Shown: positions 26,411-36,044 of the stretch, one piece after another | How the letters are laid out: every line of letters begins with the position of its first letter | Numbering within the stretch: position 1 is the stretch's first letter | From: Chloroflexi bacterium AL-N1 | GTDB lineage: Bacteria > Chloroflexota > Chloroflexia > Chloroflexales > Roseiflexaceae | Length of the DNA: 64,000 nucleotides | Assembly (NCBI GenBank): GCA_013122435.1 | Contig: WYDT01000029.1 | Span: forward strand, 21,929-85,928 | Direction of reading: 5' to 3' | The notes under the pieces: model-generated | What the model saw: only the letters and a program-made list of their open reading frames with translations | Told to the model about the DNA's origin: nothing | The model's database searches: none | Position numbers and translations under genes: made by a program

Positions 26411-27249
26411 CCAACACCCAGAATGGTTCATCAGATCATCTATTGTTTGCGAAAGACATTTCGATGGGTTACGCTGAACGCACCGTCATTGATACATTAT
26501 CACTTGCCGTTGAAACGAGCAAAGTCACCGCGCTGGTTGGGCCAAATGGCTCAGGCAAGTCTACGTTGCTCAAAGCGTTAGCCCGTCTGCTGTCGGTGAA
26601 TACCGGAGTCGTCTACTTGGATGGAAAAGCGATTACCAAACTGCCCAGCGCTGTAGTGGCCCGTCGGCTGGCTATTCTTCCGCAGGGTCCGAATGCGCCA
26701 CGTGGCCTGACTATGGCTGAGTTGGTTGAACAGAGGCGTTTTCCGCATGTTGGTGCACTGCGTATGCTTCGCCATCAAGACCACGATGCGATTAAACGGG
26801 CATTAACATTAACCAATATGACTAAGTTTGCTCATCGTTCGCTTGACACTCTCTCTGGTGGTGAGCGTCAACTGGCCTGGATTGCGCTGACGCTGGCGCA
26901 GGATACTTCCATCTTGTTACTGGATGAACCAACGACATTTCTGGATATTGGCCATCTGCTTGAAGTGCTTGACCTGGTGCAGCAGTTGAATCAAGAGCGT
27001 GGTATGACTATCATATTAGTGCTGCACGATTTGAACCAGGCAGCCCGCTATGCTCACCGGATGGTTGTGCTGAACCATGGCCAGATTGTAGCGGATGGCG
27101 TTCCACACGATGTTTTGACACCACCCTTACTGGCAGAAGTGTTCAAGGTCCAGGCAAATATTGTTCCTGATCCAGCCAGCAACACACCAATCTGTTTACC
27201 ATATGCGGTTGTGTCCCATGAGGAACAACCTGATACGGTTGAGTCATAG
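26407..27249 (+). CDS. Ferric-siderophore ABC transporter ATPase (FecE-type), set 1
   Basis: This 280-residue ATPase drives the set 1 importer. It has Walker A GPNGSGKST (about residue 44), Q-loop ILPQGPNAP, signature LSGGERQ (about 148), Walker B ILLLDEPTTFLD (about 168) and switch histidine in VLHDLNQAARYAHRM. The tail IVPDPASNTPICLPY is the same as in the truncated ATPase at the left window edge. It is the only complete FecE-type ATPase in the window, while the permease pair at 27786-29889 lacks one, so it may serve both channels, or that pair may use the ATPase whose end lies at 1-335. Confidence 0.93.
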   Translation: MTNTQNGSSDHLLFAKDISMGYAERTVIDTLSLAVETSKVTALVGPNGSGKSTLLKALARLLSVNTGVVYLDGKAITKLPSAVVARRLAILPQGPNAPRGLTMAELVEQRRFPHVGALRMLRHQDHDAIKRALTLTNMTKFAHRSLDTLSGGERQLAWIALTLAQDTSILLLDEPTTFLDIGHLLEVLDLVQQLNQERGMTIILVLHDLNQAARYAHRMVVLNHGQIVADGVPHDVLTPPLLAEVFKVQANIVPDPASNTPICLPYAVVSHEEQPDTVES

Positions 27250-27785
27250 ACGAGCCGGTGTTCCTTTTAAGACATACATTCAATTATCGGAGCACGCATA
27301 AGCCAGGGCCAGCTACGGTAATACAAAATGCTGCTCGAAATAGTGAGTATGGGGACCATCTATGGTGCTACTGCTGCATTGATTGCCTGATGGTATGATA
27401 TCAAAACGACAAAACAGTGAAAGAGTTATCGTTTTTAGCAGTTCTAACAAATCTTACTAACCAAATGGTAGATATGAACTTGACAAAATACGATGGTTAG
27501 GGTAAAAGAGCATATTAGTACAAGCAAACTTTTTATATAAGTACATACTGTTCGATACAGCTAATGATTATGGAAGTCACGATGTCGTGTATGATAACGT
27601 TGTGACTTTGTGAAGCGCTGTTTTACCAATCAGTGCCTACATCGTCTTGAGTACCATCGACAATAGAAAGTGATATGTTGCACCCATTGTACTTTGGTTA
27701 GACTTGGGCAGACATACGAATCCTATAGAGTGGGCATGGCAATTCATACGATCACAACTCAAAGATATTTGATGGAGTAACCTTC
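27250..27785 (+). promoter_or_regulatory. 536-bp AT-rich gap with a candidate promoter for permease set 2
   Basis: No gene is supported in this stretch. TTGACA at 27480-27485 is followed after 17 bases by TAAAAG at 27503-27508, an acceptable sigma-70-type promoter with a perfect -35 and a weak -10. A TAATGATTAT motif near 27562 resembles half a Fur box, too little to call one. The gap separates two uptake operons and probably gives the second permease pair its own control. Confidence 0.35.
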
Positions 27786-28829
27786 ATGGCAACTGCAACA
27801 ACACAATCTCCACCGCGCACACTGCGTTTGGTGCGTTCCGGACCTGTCTTACTGATGGGTCTGGTCATTGGTGTGGGGATACTGCTCTTCTCAATGATGA
27901 GCAGCATTGCGTTTGGCGCAGCCGACATTGGCCCGAACGAAGTCTGGGCAGCTCTGTTTGCCTTTGATGCGAACTCAACCAATCACCTGATTATCCGCAC
28001 ATTGCGAGTGCCACGTGCATTGATTGCAGCGCTGGTTGGGGCATCCCTAGCAGTGGCAGGCGCCATTATGCAGGGACTGACCCGTAATCCGCTCGCCTCG
28101 CCTGGTATTCTCGGCATCAATGCTGGCGCAGCGTTTGCAGTAGTTGGGGCGGTGTTTCTCTTCAATGTGTCGTCGCTGAGTGTCTATGCGCTGTTTGCCA
28201 TTGCAGGTGCGGCACTCACGGCTGTGGCGGTGTACACACTGGGCTCGATTGGCCGTGATGGTCCCACTCCGCTCAAACTGACGATTGCCGGAGCCGCCTT
28301 TACGGCCTTCCTCTCGTCGCTCACCACCGGTATCCTGATCCTCAATCAACGCACCTTGGAACAGATCCGGTTTTGGTTAGCTGGTTCGGTAGCTGGCCGG
28401 GATCTTGATTTGCTGTTTCAGGCACTACCCTATCTAGGTATTGGTCTGTTCCTGTCTTTCACGTTGGGGCGCCAACTCACAACGCTGTCACTTGGTGAGG
28501 ATGTCGCGAAGGGATTAGGTCAACGCACCGGGTGGATTCGGATACTCGCGGCGCTCACGGTCGTTTTACTGGCGGGTGGTGCTGTTGCAGTTGCGGGACC
28601 AATCGGCTTTGTTGGTCTCGTTATCCCACATGTGGTACGTTTCTTTGTCGGTATCGATTATCGTTGGATTTTACCCTATGCCGCGTTAGTAGGTGCTATT
28701 TTCCTGATTATTGCTGATGTCTCGGCTCGATTGGTACTGCGGCCTGCCGAGATGCCCGTAGGCATTATGACCGCAGCGATTGGTGGACCCTTCTTCATCT
28801 ATCTGGTACGCTGGCGTGTGAAGCGCTAG
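27786..28829 (+). CDS. Ferric-siderophore ABC transporter permease (FecCD family), set 2 first subunit
   Basis: FecCD-family permease of 347 residues. Family blocks are LRVPRALIAALVGASLAVAGAIMQ, LTRNPLASPGILGINAGA, GPIGFVGLVIPHVVRFFVG and MPVGIMTAAIGGPFFIYLV. GGAGTAACCTTC upstream of the ATG is a plausible ribosome-binding region. It resembles the next gene more than it does set 1 (both have LTRNPLASP), so set 2 is a separate lineage of importer. It lies 13 bp before its partner and has no binding protein attached directly, so it may rely on the array lipoproteins upstream. Confidence 0.93.
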   Translation: MATATTQSPPRTLRLVRSGPVLLMGLVIGVGILLFSMMSSIAFGAADIGPNEVWAALFAFDANSTNHLIIRTLRVPRALIAALVGASLAVAGAIMQGLTRNPLASPGILGINAGAAFAVVGAVFLFNVSSLSVYALFAIAGAALTAVAVYTLGSIGRDGPTPLKLTIAGAAFTAFLSSLTTGILILNQRTLEQIRFWLAGSVAGRDLDLLFQALPYLGIGLFLSFTLGRQLTTLSLGEDVAKGLGQRTGWIRILAALTVVLLAGGAVAVAGPIGFVGLVIPHVVRFFVGIDYRWILPYAALVGAIFLIIADVSARLVLRPAEMPVGIMTAAIGGPFFIYLVRWRVKR

Positions 28830-28842
28830 CAAAGGAATAGAA

Positions 28843-29889
28843 ATGCAACAGACCTGGTTGACCGTACGACTGCGCTGTACCCCCTTTTCGTTCTATCTTG
28901 ATCGACGGGTGCCATGGGTCATGCTGGCCATGTTGCTGGTGACCATGGGCATGATGGTCTTGAGCATTGGTACGGGTGAGTATCCTATTGCACCTATCGA
29001 TGTTATCCGCACCATCCTCGGGATGCCGATCGGCAATGAGGATTACCAATTTGTCGTGAACACGTTGCGCGTACCACGCGTGCTGGTCGCATGGTTTGTC
29101 GGCATCTCACTGGGTATTTCCGGTGCGATCATTCAAGGGCTGACCCGCAATCCGCTCGCCTCACCAGAACTTACCGGTGTGACTGCCGGGGCTAGTTTTG
29201 CCGCAGTGACTATTCTGGTGCTCGTTCCGAGCATTCCTGTATCCATTTTACCCTTTGCTGCTTTTGGTGGTGGCTTTGGGGTGGCGGTGTTGTTGTATCT
29301 ACTTTCGTGGAACAAAGGTGACTCGCCTATTCGACTAGTGTTGATTGGCATTGGGCTGACTGCCATATTGAGTGCTTTTACAACCTTTGTAACCACTTTT
29401 GGTGAAATCAATGCGGTACAGCGTGCACTGGTCTGGCTGACTGGTAGTGTGTATGGCTCTGGATGGGACGAGGTGTGTACGATCCTGCCGTGGGTTGTCA
29501 TCTTTCTGCCACTTGCGCTGCTCAATTCACGCAATCTCAATATTCTCCATCTCGGTGAGGATGTGGCACGAGGTCTCGGGAGTGCAGTGATACAACAGCG
29601 CAGTATCCTGTTGTTTACTTCAGTAGCGCTGGCTGCATCCGTCGTCACCGTCGCAGGGACCATTGGCTTTGTCGGCTTGATCGCGCCGCACATTTCTCGT
29701 CGTTTGGTTGGCCCAGCACACGAGGGCGTGTTACCCGTATCGGCATTCGTTGGTGGGATGATCGTGGTTGGGGCCGATCTGATTGGACGGACCATCTTCG
29801 CACCTATCGAGGTGCCTGCCGGTGTGATTACCGCGATTATTGGTGCGCCATTCTTTATGTATTTGTTGTACCATCAGCGTAATAAATAG
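28843..29889 (+). CDS. Ferric-siderophore ABC transporter permease (FecCD family), set 2 second subunit
   Basis: FecCD-family permease of 348 residues with LRVPRVLVAWFVGISLGISGAIIQ, LTRNPLASPELTGVTAGA, GTIGFVGLIAPHISRRLVG and VPAGVITAIIGAPFFMYLL. It should form the heterodimeric channel with the preceding subunit. The gene ends only 6 bp before the convergent NarL-type regulator, and no ATPase follows. The operon is therefore incomplete, either because the ATPase was lost or because it uses an ATPase encoded elsewhere, such as 26407-27249 or the one truncated at the left edge. Confidence 0.93.
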   Translation: MQQTWLTVRLRCTPFSFYLDRRVPWVMLAMLLVTMGMMVLSIGTGEYPIAPIDVIRTILGMPIGNEDYQFVVNTLRVPRVLVAWFVGISLGISGAIIQGLTRNPLASPELTGVTAGASFAAVTILVLVPSIPVSILPFAAFGGGFGVAVLLYLLSWNKGDSPIRLVLIGIGLTAILSAFTTFVTTFGEINAVQRALVWLTGSVYGSGWDEVCTILPWVVIFLPLALLNSRNLNILHLGEDVARGLGSAVIQQRSILLFTSVALAASVVTVAGTIGFVGLIAPHISRRLVGPAHEGVLPVSAFVGGMIVVGADLIGRTIFAPIEVPAGVITAIIGAPFFMYLLYHQRNK

Positions 29890-29895
29890 CAATGG

Positions 29896-30525
29896 TTATG
29901 ACAGATGTCCCATGCTGACAAGACCACGCTGGAGTGCGACCGAGGCAGCCTCAGTCCGGCTCTGTACACCCAGTTTGGCGAAAATACGACTAATATGCGT
30001 TTTAATTGTATTCTCTGAAAGCGTAAGACGTGCTGCGATAGCTTTGTTGCTTGCACCGTTAACAAGCAGTTCAAGCACAGCGATTTCTCGTTGTGACAAT
30101 TCCTCGTGGTGATCGTTCATATGAAGCAGGCGTGCTGCCACACTTGGTTCTAATGCTGCACCGCCCTGCATCAATGAATGGATACCACGTGATAGTTCGT
30201 CAGGAGTTGCATCCTTGAGTAGATAGCCCTTCGCGCCAGCCGCCAAGGCCGGACCAATATATTGATCGGTATCGTAGGTTGTAAGGACCAGAAATCGTAC
30301 ATCTGGTCTCTGGTTACGCACCTGTTGCATAACTTCAATACCACTGAGGGTTGGCAGGCGCAGATCAAGCAATACGACATCAGGTTTCGAAGCTAAAATT
30401 CCCGTGATTGCCTCTGGTCCATCCTCAGCATCCCCCACGACCTCGATACCTTTTTCCCAACGTAACATAGAGGTAATGCCATGCCGCACGACCGGGTGAT
30501 CGTCAACAACAAAAACGCGTATCAT
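29896..30525 (-). CDS. NarL/FixJ-family response regulator
   Basis: 209-residue regulator with an N-terminal receiver domain (acidic pair in VVDDHPVV, phosphoacceptor Asp in VVLLDLRLP, switch Thr in VLTTYD, Lys in KGYLLKDA) and a C-terminal LuxR-type helix-turn-helix (LSQREIAVLELLVNGASNKA). It is encoded 40 bp downstream of its sensor kinase, in one transcription unit. Either the permeases to the left or, more likely, the RND pump that is divergent from the kinase could be its targets. The ATG is preceded by AGGAGATATATA. Confidence 0.93.
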   Translation of the reverse strand: MIRVFVVDDHPVVRHGITSMLRWEKGIEVVGDAEDGPEAITGILASKPDVVLLDLRLPTLSGIEVMQQVRNQRPDVRFLVLTTYDTDQYIGPALAAGAKGYLLKDATPDELSRGIHSLMQGGAALEPSVAARLLHMNDHHEELSQREIAVLELLVNGASNKAIAARLTLSENTIKTHISRIFAKLGVQSRTEAASVALQRGLVSMGHLS

Positions 30526-30565
30526 TATATATCTCCTGTTGTGCTATCATAGTGCAAGAAGGTTG

Positions 30566-32425
30566 TTAACCATTCTCACCTATTACATAAGGCGATGTAT
30601 GTCTGTTAGAAGTTGGCTGTTTTTCCAATGGGACAGTTGCCATAACATGGGTGCCATCGTTATTGCTGATTTCTAAATGCCCTCCTAATGCCGTAATGCG
30701 TTCACGCATGCCCAGCAGTCCAAAGCCCCCCCATGGATCAGTGACTTCCGTTTGTCTGTTCAGTATCCGCTCATCGATACCACGTCCATTGTCTGAAATG
30801 GTCAGTTGAATCATGTCAGGGGCATAGGTGAGAATGACCTGGACATGGCTTGCTTCAGTGTGTTTGGCAACATTTACTAAGGCCTCTTGACAGATCCGCA
30901 ACAATGCTGACTCAACGCTTGGTGGAAGCTGTTGTCGCGTACCGCGCTGCTCAAAACTGGTGGTTGTTTCAGGACGTAGTGGACGTGAAGTAATCCCCTG
31001 CAGTGCGTCTGTTAGATCGCCTTGTTCAAGCATTGGGGCGCGTAGATTCCACACCGAGCGACGTGCTTCGGCCAGCGCCTCACGTGCCATGCGTTGCGCC
31101 AGATCGATATGCTCTATTGTTTCTTCGGCTGTTGCAGCAATGGCACGTTGTGCGGCGCCTAATTGAACGACAATACCTGTTAAACCCTGTGCCAGCGTAT
31201 CGTGAATATCGCGTGCCAGACGGTTGCGTTCCTCAAGCATTGCCGTTTCCTGGAATTGTGCGATAAGTTGGGCGTTTGCAATGGCAACAGCAGCCTGATC
31301 AGCCAGTCCCTCGGTAAGCTTCAAGTCATCATCATTTTGGTATTCACCATGTGCTGGAGCAATCAACACCAGTGCGCCTTTAACACTTGTGCCATAGTGC
31401 ATGGGTTGTATGAGTATTTTACCTGCATCATCTGTGTCGTCTAACGCAAACTGGACCATCCGTGACTCGTTTTGTTCGAGAATAGTGCGTAGGGTGTCTT
31501 CGTGTTCTGGTAGTCGATCAAGGACATGGGAACTGCCACCATTACTGTATGGTTGTATAGATGGACCCATGAACACCAGACGTTGATCGTCTTCCTGCAT
31601 GGCAATCACGAGTGCCGCCTGACAGCGTAGCAGTTGGGCGGCCTGATCAGTAATGAGTGACAGCATCTGATTGAGATCGAGTGTACTGGTAAGTGCCCGA
31701 CTGACTTCATGGAGTGCTTCTGCGCGTTCAGCACGCTGGGCCAACTCAGCCGTCTGTTCATCGACACGTCGCTCCAGTTGGGTGCTTAATTCACGTAATG
31801 CTGTTGCCTGTGCCCGACTTTGTTGCAATGCAAGCTTGAGATGCCTGGCCAATAGATAGGTCAATGCACCAACGGTCCAGAAAACAGCAATCCAAAAACC
31901 AGCTGCAAAAAGTGGATATGCCTCACCAATATCGTCTGCTTGTATAACTGCGTATACTCCTTGATACTCCATCCAGGCAAAAAAGCCAATCAGAAAGGTG
32001 CCTATAATCGTCAGTACGATACTTGCCATACCGTCCAGCAGCAATCCCGCAGCACAAATGGGGATGATCATAAACGCAGGCCAAAAAGAGCCAATACTAT
32101 TATTGAGTGCAGTAACCATCGTAAATAGTGTCCACACACCCACAAGGACAACTGCTGAGATGGTTGAACGTCCTATCTTTACCAATGTAATGAGAGCGGT
32201 GAAAAATATTGATACTATCACAACAACGGCAAAAAGTGCCATATCACTTCGTTCGCGTGGATTATTTGTCGGTAGATCAATATTTAGCACAATATTGACA
32301 AATAAAACGGTGAAAATGATTATAAAAATTGGTAATAGAAGCAATGGCAGTGTCCGCAACACTAATTGTCCACGACGCTGCTGTTCGTCAATGATATCCG
32401 TTTGGTCTAATTCATTGTCATACAT
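30566..32425 (-). CDS. Membrane sensor histidine kinase (HisKA_3 type) with GAF domain
   Basis: 619-residue NarX/DesK-like kinase. About five or six hydrophobic segments between residues 25 and 195 form a membrane sensor with no large external loop. A coiled coil (about 195-235) leads to a GAF domain (about 245-395). The dimerisation helix has the phospho-accepting His in NRLARDIHDTLAQGL, and the ATPase domain has the N-box NVAKHTEA and the glycine motifs DNGRGID and GFGLLGMRERI. Its partner is the NarL-type regulator just downstream. A membrane-embedded sensor beside an RND pump suggests it detects membrane stress or a lipophilic compound; this is inference. Confidence 0.92.
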   Translation of the reverse strand: MYDNELDQTDIIDEQQRRGQLVLRTLPLLLLPIFIIIFTVLFVNIVLNIDLPTNNPRERSDMALFAVVVIVSIFFTALITLVKIGRSTISAVVLVGVWTLFTMVTALNNSIGSFWPAFMIIPICAAGLLLDGMASIVLTIIGTFLIGFFAWMEYQGVYAVIQADDIGEAYPLFAAGFWIAVFWTVGALTYLLARHLKLALQQSRAQATALRELSTQLERRVDEQTAELAQRAERAEALHEVSRALTSTLDLNQMLSLITDQAAQLLRCQAALVIAMQEDDQRLVFMGPSIQPYSNGGSSHVLDRLPEHEDTLRTILEQNESRMVQFALDDTDDAGKILIQPMHYGTSVKGALVLIAPAHGEYQNDDDLKLTEGLADQAAVAIANAQLIAQFQETAMLEERNRLARDIHDTLAQGLTGIVVQLGAAQRAIAATAEETIEHIDLAQRMAREALAEARRSVWNLRAPMLEQGDLTDALQGITSRPLRPETTTSFEQRGTRQQLPPSVESALLRICQEALVNVAKHTEASHVQVILTYAPDMIQLTISDNGRGIDERILNRQTEVTDPWGGFGLLGMRERITALGGHLEISNNDGTHVMATVPLEKQPTSNRHTSPYVIGENG

Positions 32426-32502
32426 TGGTATCTCCGCTTTGTAATCTGTCTCATTGTAGCATGACTACCCTTTCTTAACATCATCAGTGTCGGTATAGTT
32501 CA

Positions 32503-32520
32503 TTCACCCAAATGGGTGAA
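32503..32520. promoter_or_regulatory. Inverted repeat between sensor kinase and RND operon
   Basis: TTCACCCAAATGGGTGAA has perfect 7-bp arms around four bases and lies 78 bp upstream of the kinase start and 171 bp upstream of the RND start. Its size and position fit an operator bound by a dimeric regulator, possibly the NarL-type regulator of this locus. Confidence 0.45.
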
Positions 32521-32617
32521 CGCTATCGCCAGAATGAATGAATGATCAATCACCTGCTTCCCTGATGCTATTCACGCCATTGGCCGCTACACTTCTTATA
32601 TGGTCGCATAAGGTCAT

Positions 32618-32635
32618 AACCAAAGCATATTGGTT
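32618..32635. promoter_or_regulatory. Second inverted repeat upstream of the RND gene
   Basis: AACCAAAGCATATTGGTT has 6-bp arms and a 6-base spacer, 56 bp before the RND start codon. It differs in sequence from the repeat at 32503. It may be a further regulator site or overlap the promoter. Confidence 0.35.
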
Positions 32636-32690
32636 ACAAGTTTCACTATCTATAAACAAGTTCAGACTAGTTTAAGAAGGGTTTTATTGC

Positions 32691-35600
32691 ATGGCACAGA
32701 CTGAAAACGACGAACAGATTAAGGGTGTTGCTATCTCTGATGTAGCTATTAAACAACCAGTGTTTATCACGATGATGATGCTCATCGCAGTAGTGCTTGG
32801 TTTGATAGCTTATCAGGCTTTGCCTGTTGATCAGTTCCCCGATTTCTCAAGTCCCAACGTATCTATCACTATTAGATATCCAGGAGCAGGCCCAGAAACT
32901 GTTGCTGAACAAGTGACAGAGCGTGTTGAGGAGGCTGTTAATACTGTTAGTGGTGTCACAGGTATTACCTCCACTTCCACTGATGGGTTGGCACAAATCA
33001 ATGTTGAATTAGACCAGAGTGTAGACGATAGCGATGCACTCCAACTGATTCGCGAAGAGGTTGAGACGGTCCTTCCCCAATTGCCCACCGATGCGGAAGA
33101 TCCGATCTATCAACAATTCTCATCTGACTCTATTCCGGTATTACAACTCGTTGTTGCAGGGAATGATTCACTATCGCTCCTCGAGTTACGTACGCTGGTT
33201 GATGAAGAATTTGCGCCCACTTTACAGCGCATTGACGGGGTTGGCTCAGTCGATGTGAGCGGCGGACAAGAACGTCAGATTAACGTATTGCTCGATCTTG
33301 ACCGCCTGCAAGTCTATCAACTTTCGCCATCACAGATCACAAATTCTATTCGTAGTGCGAACACCAACCTGGGCTTAGGCAATATTGATACGGGTGAACA
33401 GGATATCAGTCTGCGCGCACCCGGCCAGTTAAGTAGCATTGAAGATATTGCAAATATTGCTATTACCGGAACCAGCTACCGTATTCGTGATATTGCCACA
33501 GTTGAAGACTCTGTTGCCGAAGAGGATGGATATGCACGTCTCAATGGAAATAATGCAGTAGCAATCAATATTGTGAAGCAGTCTGGTGCCAATAGCGTAG
33601 AAGTTGCCAATACCGCACGTGAGCAATTTGATGAGCTTATTACCGAATATCCCAATCTCTCTTATGTAATTACCAACGATCAGTCAGTAGAGATTGAAGC
33701 ATCAGTTGAGAGTTCGATTGAAGAGATGGTGATCGCCGTTATTTGTGCGTTCCTGGTGGTATGGCTATTCTTTCGTGATTTCCGCAACACCTTGGTAACG
33801 ATGGCCGGTCTCCCTGTCATTTTGATCGCAACATTTGCCGGCTTGTGGATATTTAGTATCGGCGTAAACACTATATCCTTGTTGGGGTTATCACTCGTGG
33901 TTGGATTGGTCATTGATGATGCCATCGTTGTACGTGAAAATATTTTTCGGTATCTCCAGCATGGTTATTCACCGATGCAGGCAGCCAGTCGTGGCACTGC
34001 ACAGGTAGCGCTCTCAGTTGTGGCCATGACCCTGACTATTATCGCCGTGTTTCTCCCTGTCACGTTTGCCTCTGGTATTACAGGTGTCATTTTTGCAACG
34101 TTTGGCTTGACTGTTGTCGCGGCGATGACGCTTTCAATTGTTGAAGCCTTTACATTGGCCCCAATGCTGTCGGCAAATTTGTTCAAAAAGAACCCCAAAC
34201 AGGGTCAGCAGAAAGCAATCACGGGTGAGGAAAGTCATAAGCAAAGTGACGAGCCTGATGAGGCAGACGAAGACGCTGGTCCATTGGGGCAGTGGTATGG
34301 ACGGCTTCTACGCTGGAGTTTACGCCATCGCTTTGCCCAGATCGGTATTGTGGTCATTATTCTACTCATAAGCGTATTTGTGGCAACTGGTTTACAAGTG
34401 GCTTTTTTGCCCCCTCAGGATAGTGATACGTTCACTGTCGGATTTGAGACTCCACCTGGTACATCTTTGGTACAGACCGATATGTTAGCCCAGCGTGCTG
34501 AAGAAGTGTTCCTGTCCAACCCTGCTATCGCATCGGTTCAATCAGATGTTGGCGGCACTGGTAGTCCTGAGCAGGCTGAGTTTACGATTCGTATCAATGA
34601 GGGCGAAGATGCTGATATCGTTCGTGCGGTTCTGCGTCAAGAACTCGATTTTCTCCCCAATATTATCTTTAGTGCCCAGAGTTTTCAGGGTGGAGGAACT
34701 GGCGTCACAGGTCGTAATGTCCAGGCTACTATACAGACTAATGGTTCTTTGGCAGATTTGGTACCGGTTGCAGAGCAAATCGAACAGACTGCACAGGGGA
34801 TCAATGGCTTGGTTGACATTGGCTCAACATATCAACCAGGCCGTTCTGAAGTGCAATTCTTCATTGATCCAGTAAAAGCTGGTGATTTAGGCATCACCAA
34901 CAATGACATTGCCAGTGCAGTACGTGTGTTATTCAACGGTGATACTGCCACCTCCCTACGCCAGGGTGGGCAAGATATCGATGTAGTAGTGGAGCTACCA
35001 CCTGATCAACGTGCTGAAACGAACGACATTAATGCTATCAATATTGCGACGCCAACTGGAAATGTCCCCCTGAGTTCAGTCGCTCAAGTCGAAGTTGCTT
35101 CTGCCCCTACCAATATTCGTCGCTCAAATCTTCAAAACGAGATCATCGTTGGAGCGAACGCCGCTGAGGGCCTGAACTCGACTGAACTCCAGGCTCAACT
35201 CTCAGCCGCAGTGGCACAACTTGATTTGCCTAATGGTGTGTTTGTCAGTTACGGTGGTGAGCAACAAGATCTGTTAGAAGGTTTTGAAACGCTCTTCATC
35301 GCGATGGCTTTCTCGGTGCTCTGTGTGTACATTGTTTTAGCATCACAGTTTGGTTCTTTCCTTCAACCACTGGTCATCATGTTGGCCATGCCATTTAGCT
35401 TCCTGGGTGCATTTGTCGCTTTAAGCATCAGTGGATTACCTTTAGATATTACCGGATTGATTGGGCTTATTCTGCTGATGGGTCTAGTGGTGAAGAACTC
35501 CATCCTCCTGATTGATTTCACCAACAAGCTACGTGCTTCGGGGCTGGACAAACATACCGCATTGGAACGTGCCGGTGCTATTCGGCTACGTCCTATTCTG

Positions 35601-35999
35601 ATGACAGCGTTATCAGTAATTGGTGCTGCTATCCCAGTTGCTTTCGGGATACATTTCTTCTCATCTGGTGAGGGTAGTGAGTTTCGTCGTGGGCTGGGTG
35701 TTGTGGTGATGGGAGGTATGATTTCCTCAACCCTGCTGACTCTGCTGGTGGTCCCCGCTGCCTATAGTCTCCTCGACTCGAGCATTCAGGGGGTCCGCAA
35801 ACTATTCAAACGTGAACCTCAACCAGAATTTGCAGTGGCGACGACAGCAGCAGTTTCGGAAGGTATTGCACACCATACAGCTAACGATTTACCTGTGAAC
35901 AATCAAATGAATACAGCAATCGCAAATGAAACCAACGTGCATGATGCAGATGGTGTATCGAACATATCACGCCCTGCGTCATCAGAGCCCCAGAACTAA
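32691..35999 (+). CDS. RND-family efflux transporter (HAE/AcrB-like)
   Basis: 1102-residue proton-driven pump with the usual duplicated plan: one helix, a large extracytoplasmic loop, then six helices, twice. Proton-relay residues are present: the Asp pair in GLVIDDAIVV (helix 4) and the Lys in GLVVKNSILLIDF (helix 10). N-terminal motif AIKQPVFITMMMLIAVV and FPDFSSPNVSITIRYPGA are typical. A charged, hydrophilic linker near residues 500-540 joins the halves, and a C-terminal tail of about 60 residues is hydrophilic. AGAAGGG precedes the ATG. The adaptor gene follows after 45 bp. No outer-membrane channel gene is in the window. Substrate unknown. Confidence 0.93.
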   Translation: MAQTENDEQIKGVAISDVAIKQPVFITMMMLIAVVLGLIAYQALPVDQFPDFSSPNVSITIRYPGAGPETVAEQVTERVEEAVNTVSGVTGITSTSTDGLAQINVELDQSVDDSDALQLIREEVETVLPQLPTDAEDPIYQQFSSDSIPVLQLVVAGNDSLSLLELRTLVDEEFAPTLQRIDGVGSVDVSGGQERQINVLLDLDRLQVYQLSPSQITNSIRSANTNLGLGNIDTGEQDISLRAPGQLSSIEDIANIAITGTSYRIRDIATVEDSVAEEDGYARLNGNNAVAINIVKQSGANSVEVANTAREQFDELITEYPNLSYVITNDQSVEIEASVESSIEEMVIAVICAFLVVWLFFRDFRNTLVTMAGLPVILIATFAGLWIFSIGVNTISLLGLSLVVGLVIDDAIVVRENIFRYLQHGYSPMQAASRGTAQVALSVVAMTLTIIAVFLPVTFASGITGVIFATFGLTVVAAMTLSIVEAFTLAPMLSANLFKKNPKQGQQKAITGEESHKQSDEPDEADEDAGPLGQWYGRLLRWSLRHRFAQIGIVVIILLISVFVATGLQVAFLPPQDSDTFTVGFETPPGTSLVQTDMLAQRAEEVFLSNPAIASVQSDVGGTGSPEQAEFTIRINEGEDADIVRAVLRQELDFLPNIIFSAQSFQGGGTGVTGRNVQATIQTNGSLADLVPVAEQIEQTAQGINGLVDIGSTYQPGRSEVQFFIDPVKAGDLGITNNDIASAVRVLFNGDTATSLRQGGQDIDVVVELPPDQRAETNDINAINIATPTGNVPLSSVAQVEVASAPTNIRRSNLQNEIIVGANAAEGLNSTELQAQLSAAVAQLDLPNGVFVSYGGEQQDLLEGFETLFIAMAFSVLCVYIVLASQFGSFLQPLVIMLAMPFSFLGAFVALSISGLPLDITGLIGLILLMGLVVKNSILLIDFTNKLRASGLDKHTALERAGAIRLRPILMTALSVIGAAIPVAFGIHFFSSGEGSEFRRGLGVVVMGGMISSTLLTLLVVPAAYSLLDSSIQGVRKLFKREPQPEFAVATTAAVSEGIAHHTANDLPVNNQMNTAIANETNVHDADGVSNISRPASSEPQN

Positions 36000-36044
36000 A
36001 TACCTACAACTACAATTTAGCAAAAACTATAGGGAGATAGACGT

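Noticed and set aside
27555..27580. Fur box upstream of permease set 2.
   Set aside because: Only about half of the 19-bp consensus matches, without a proper palindrome.
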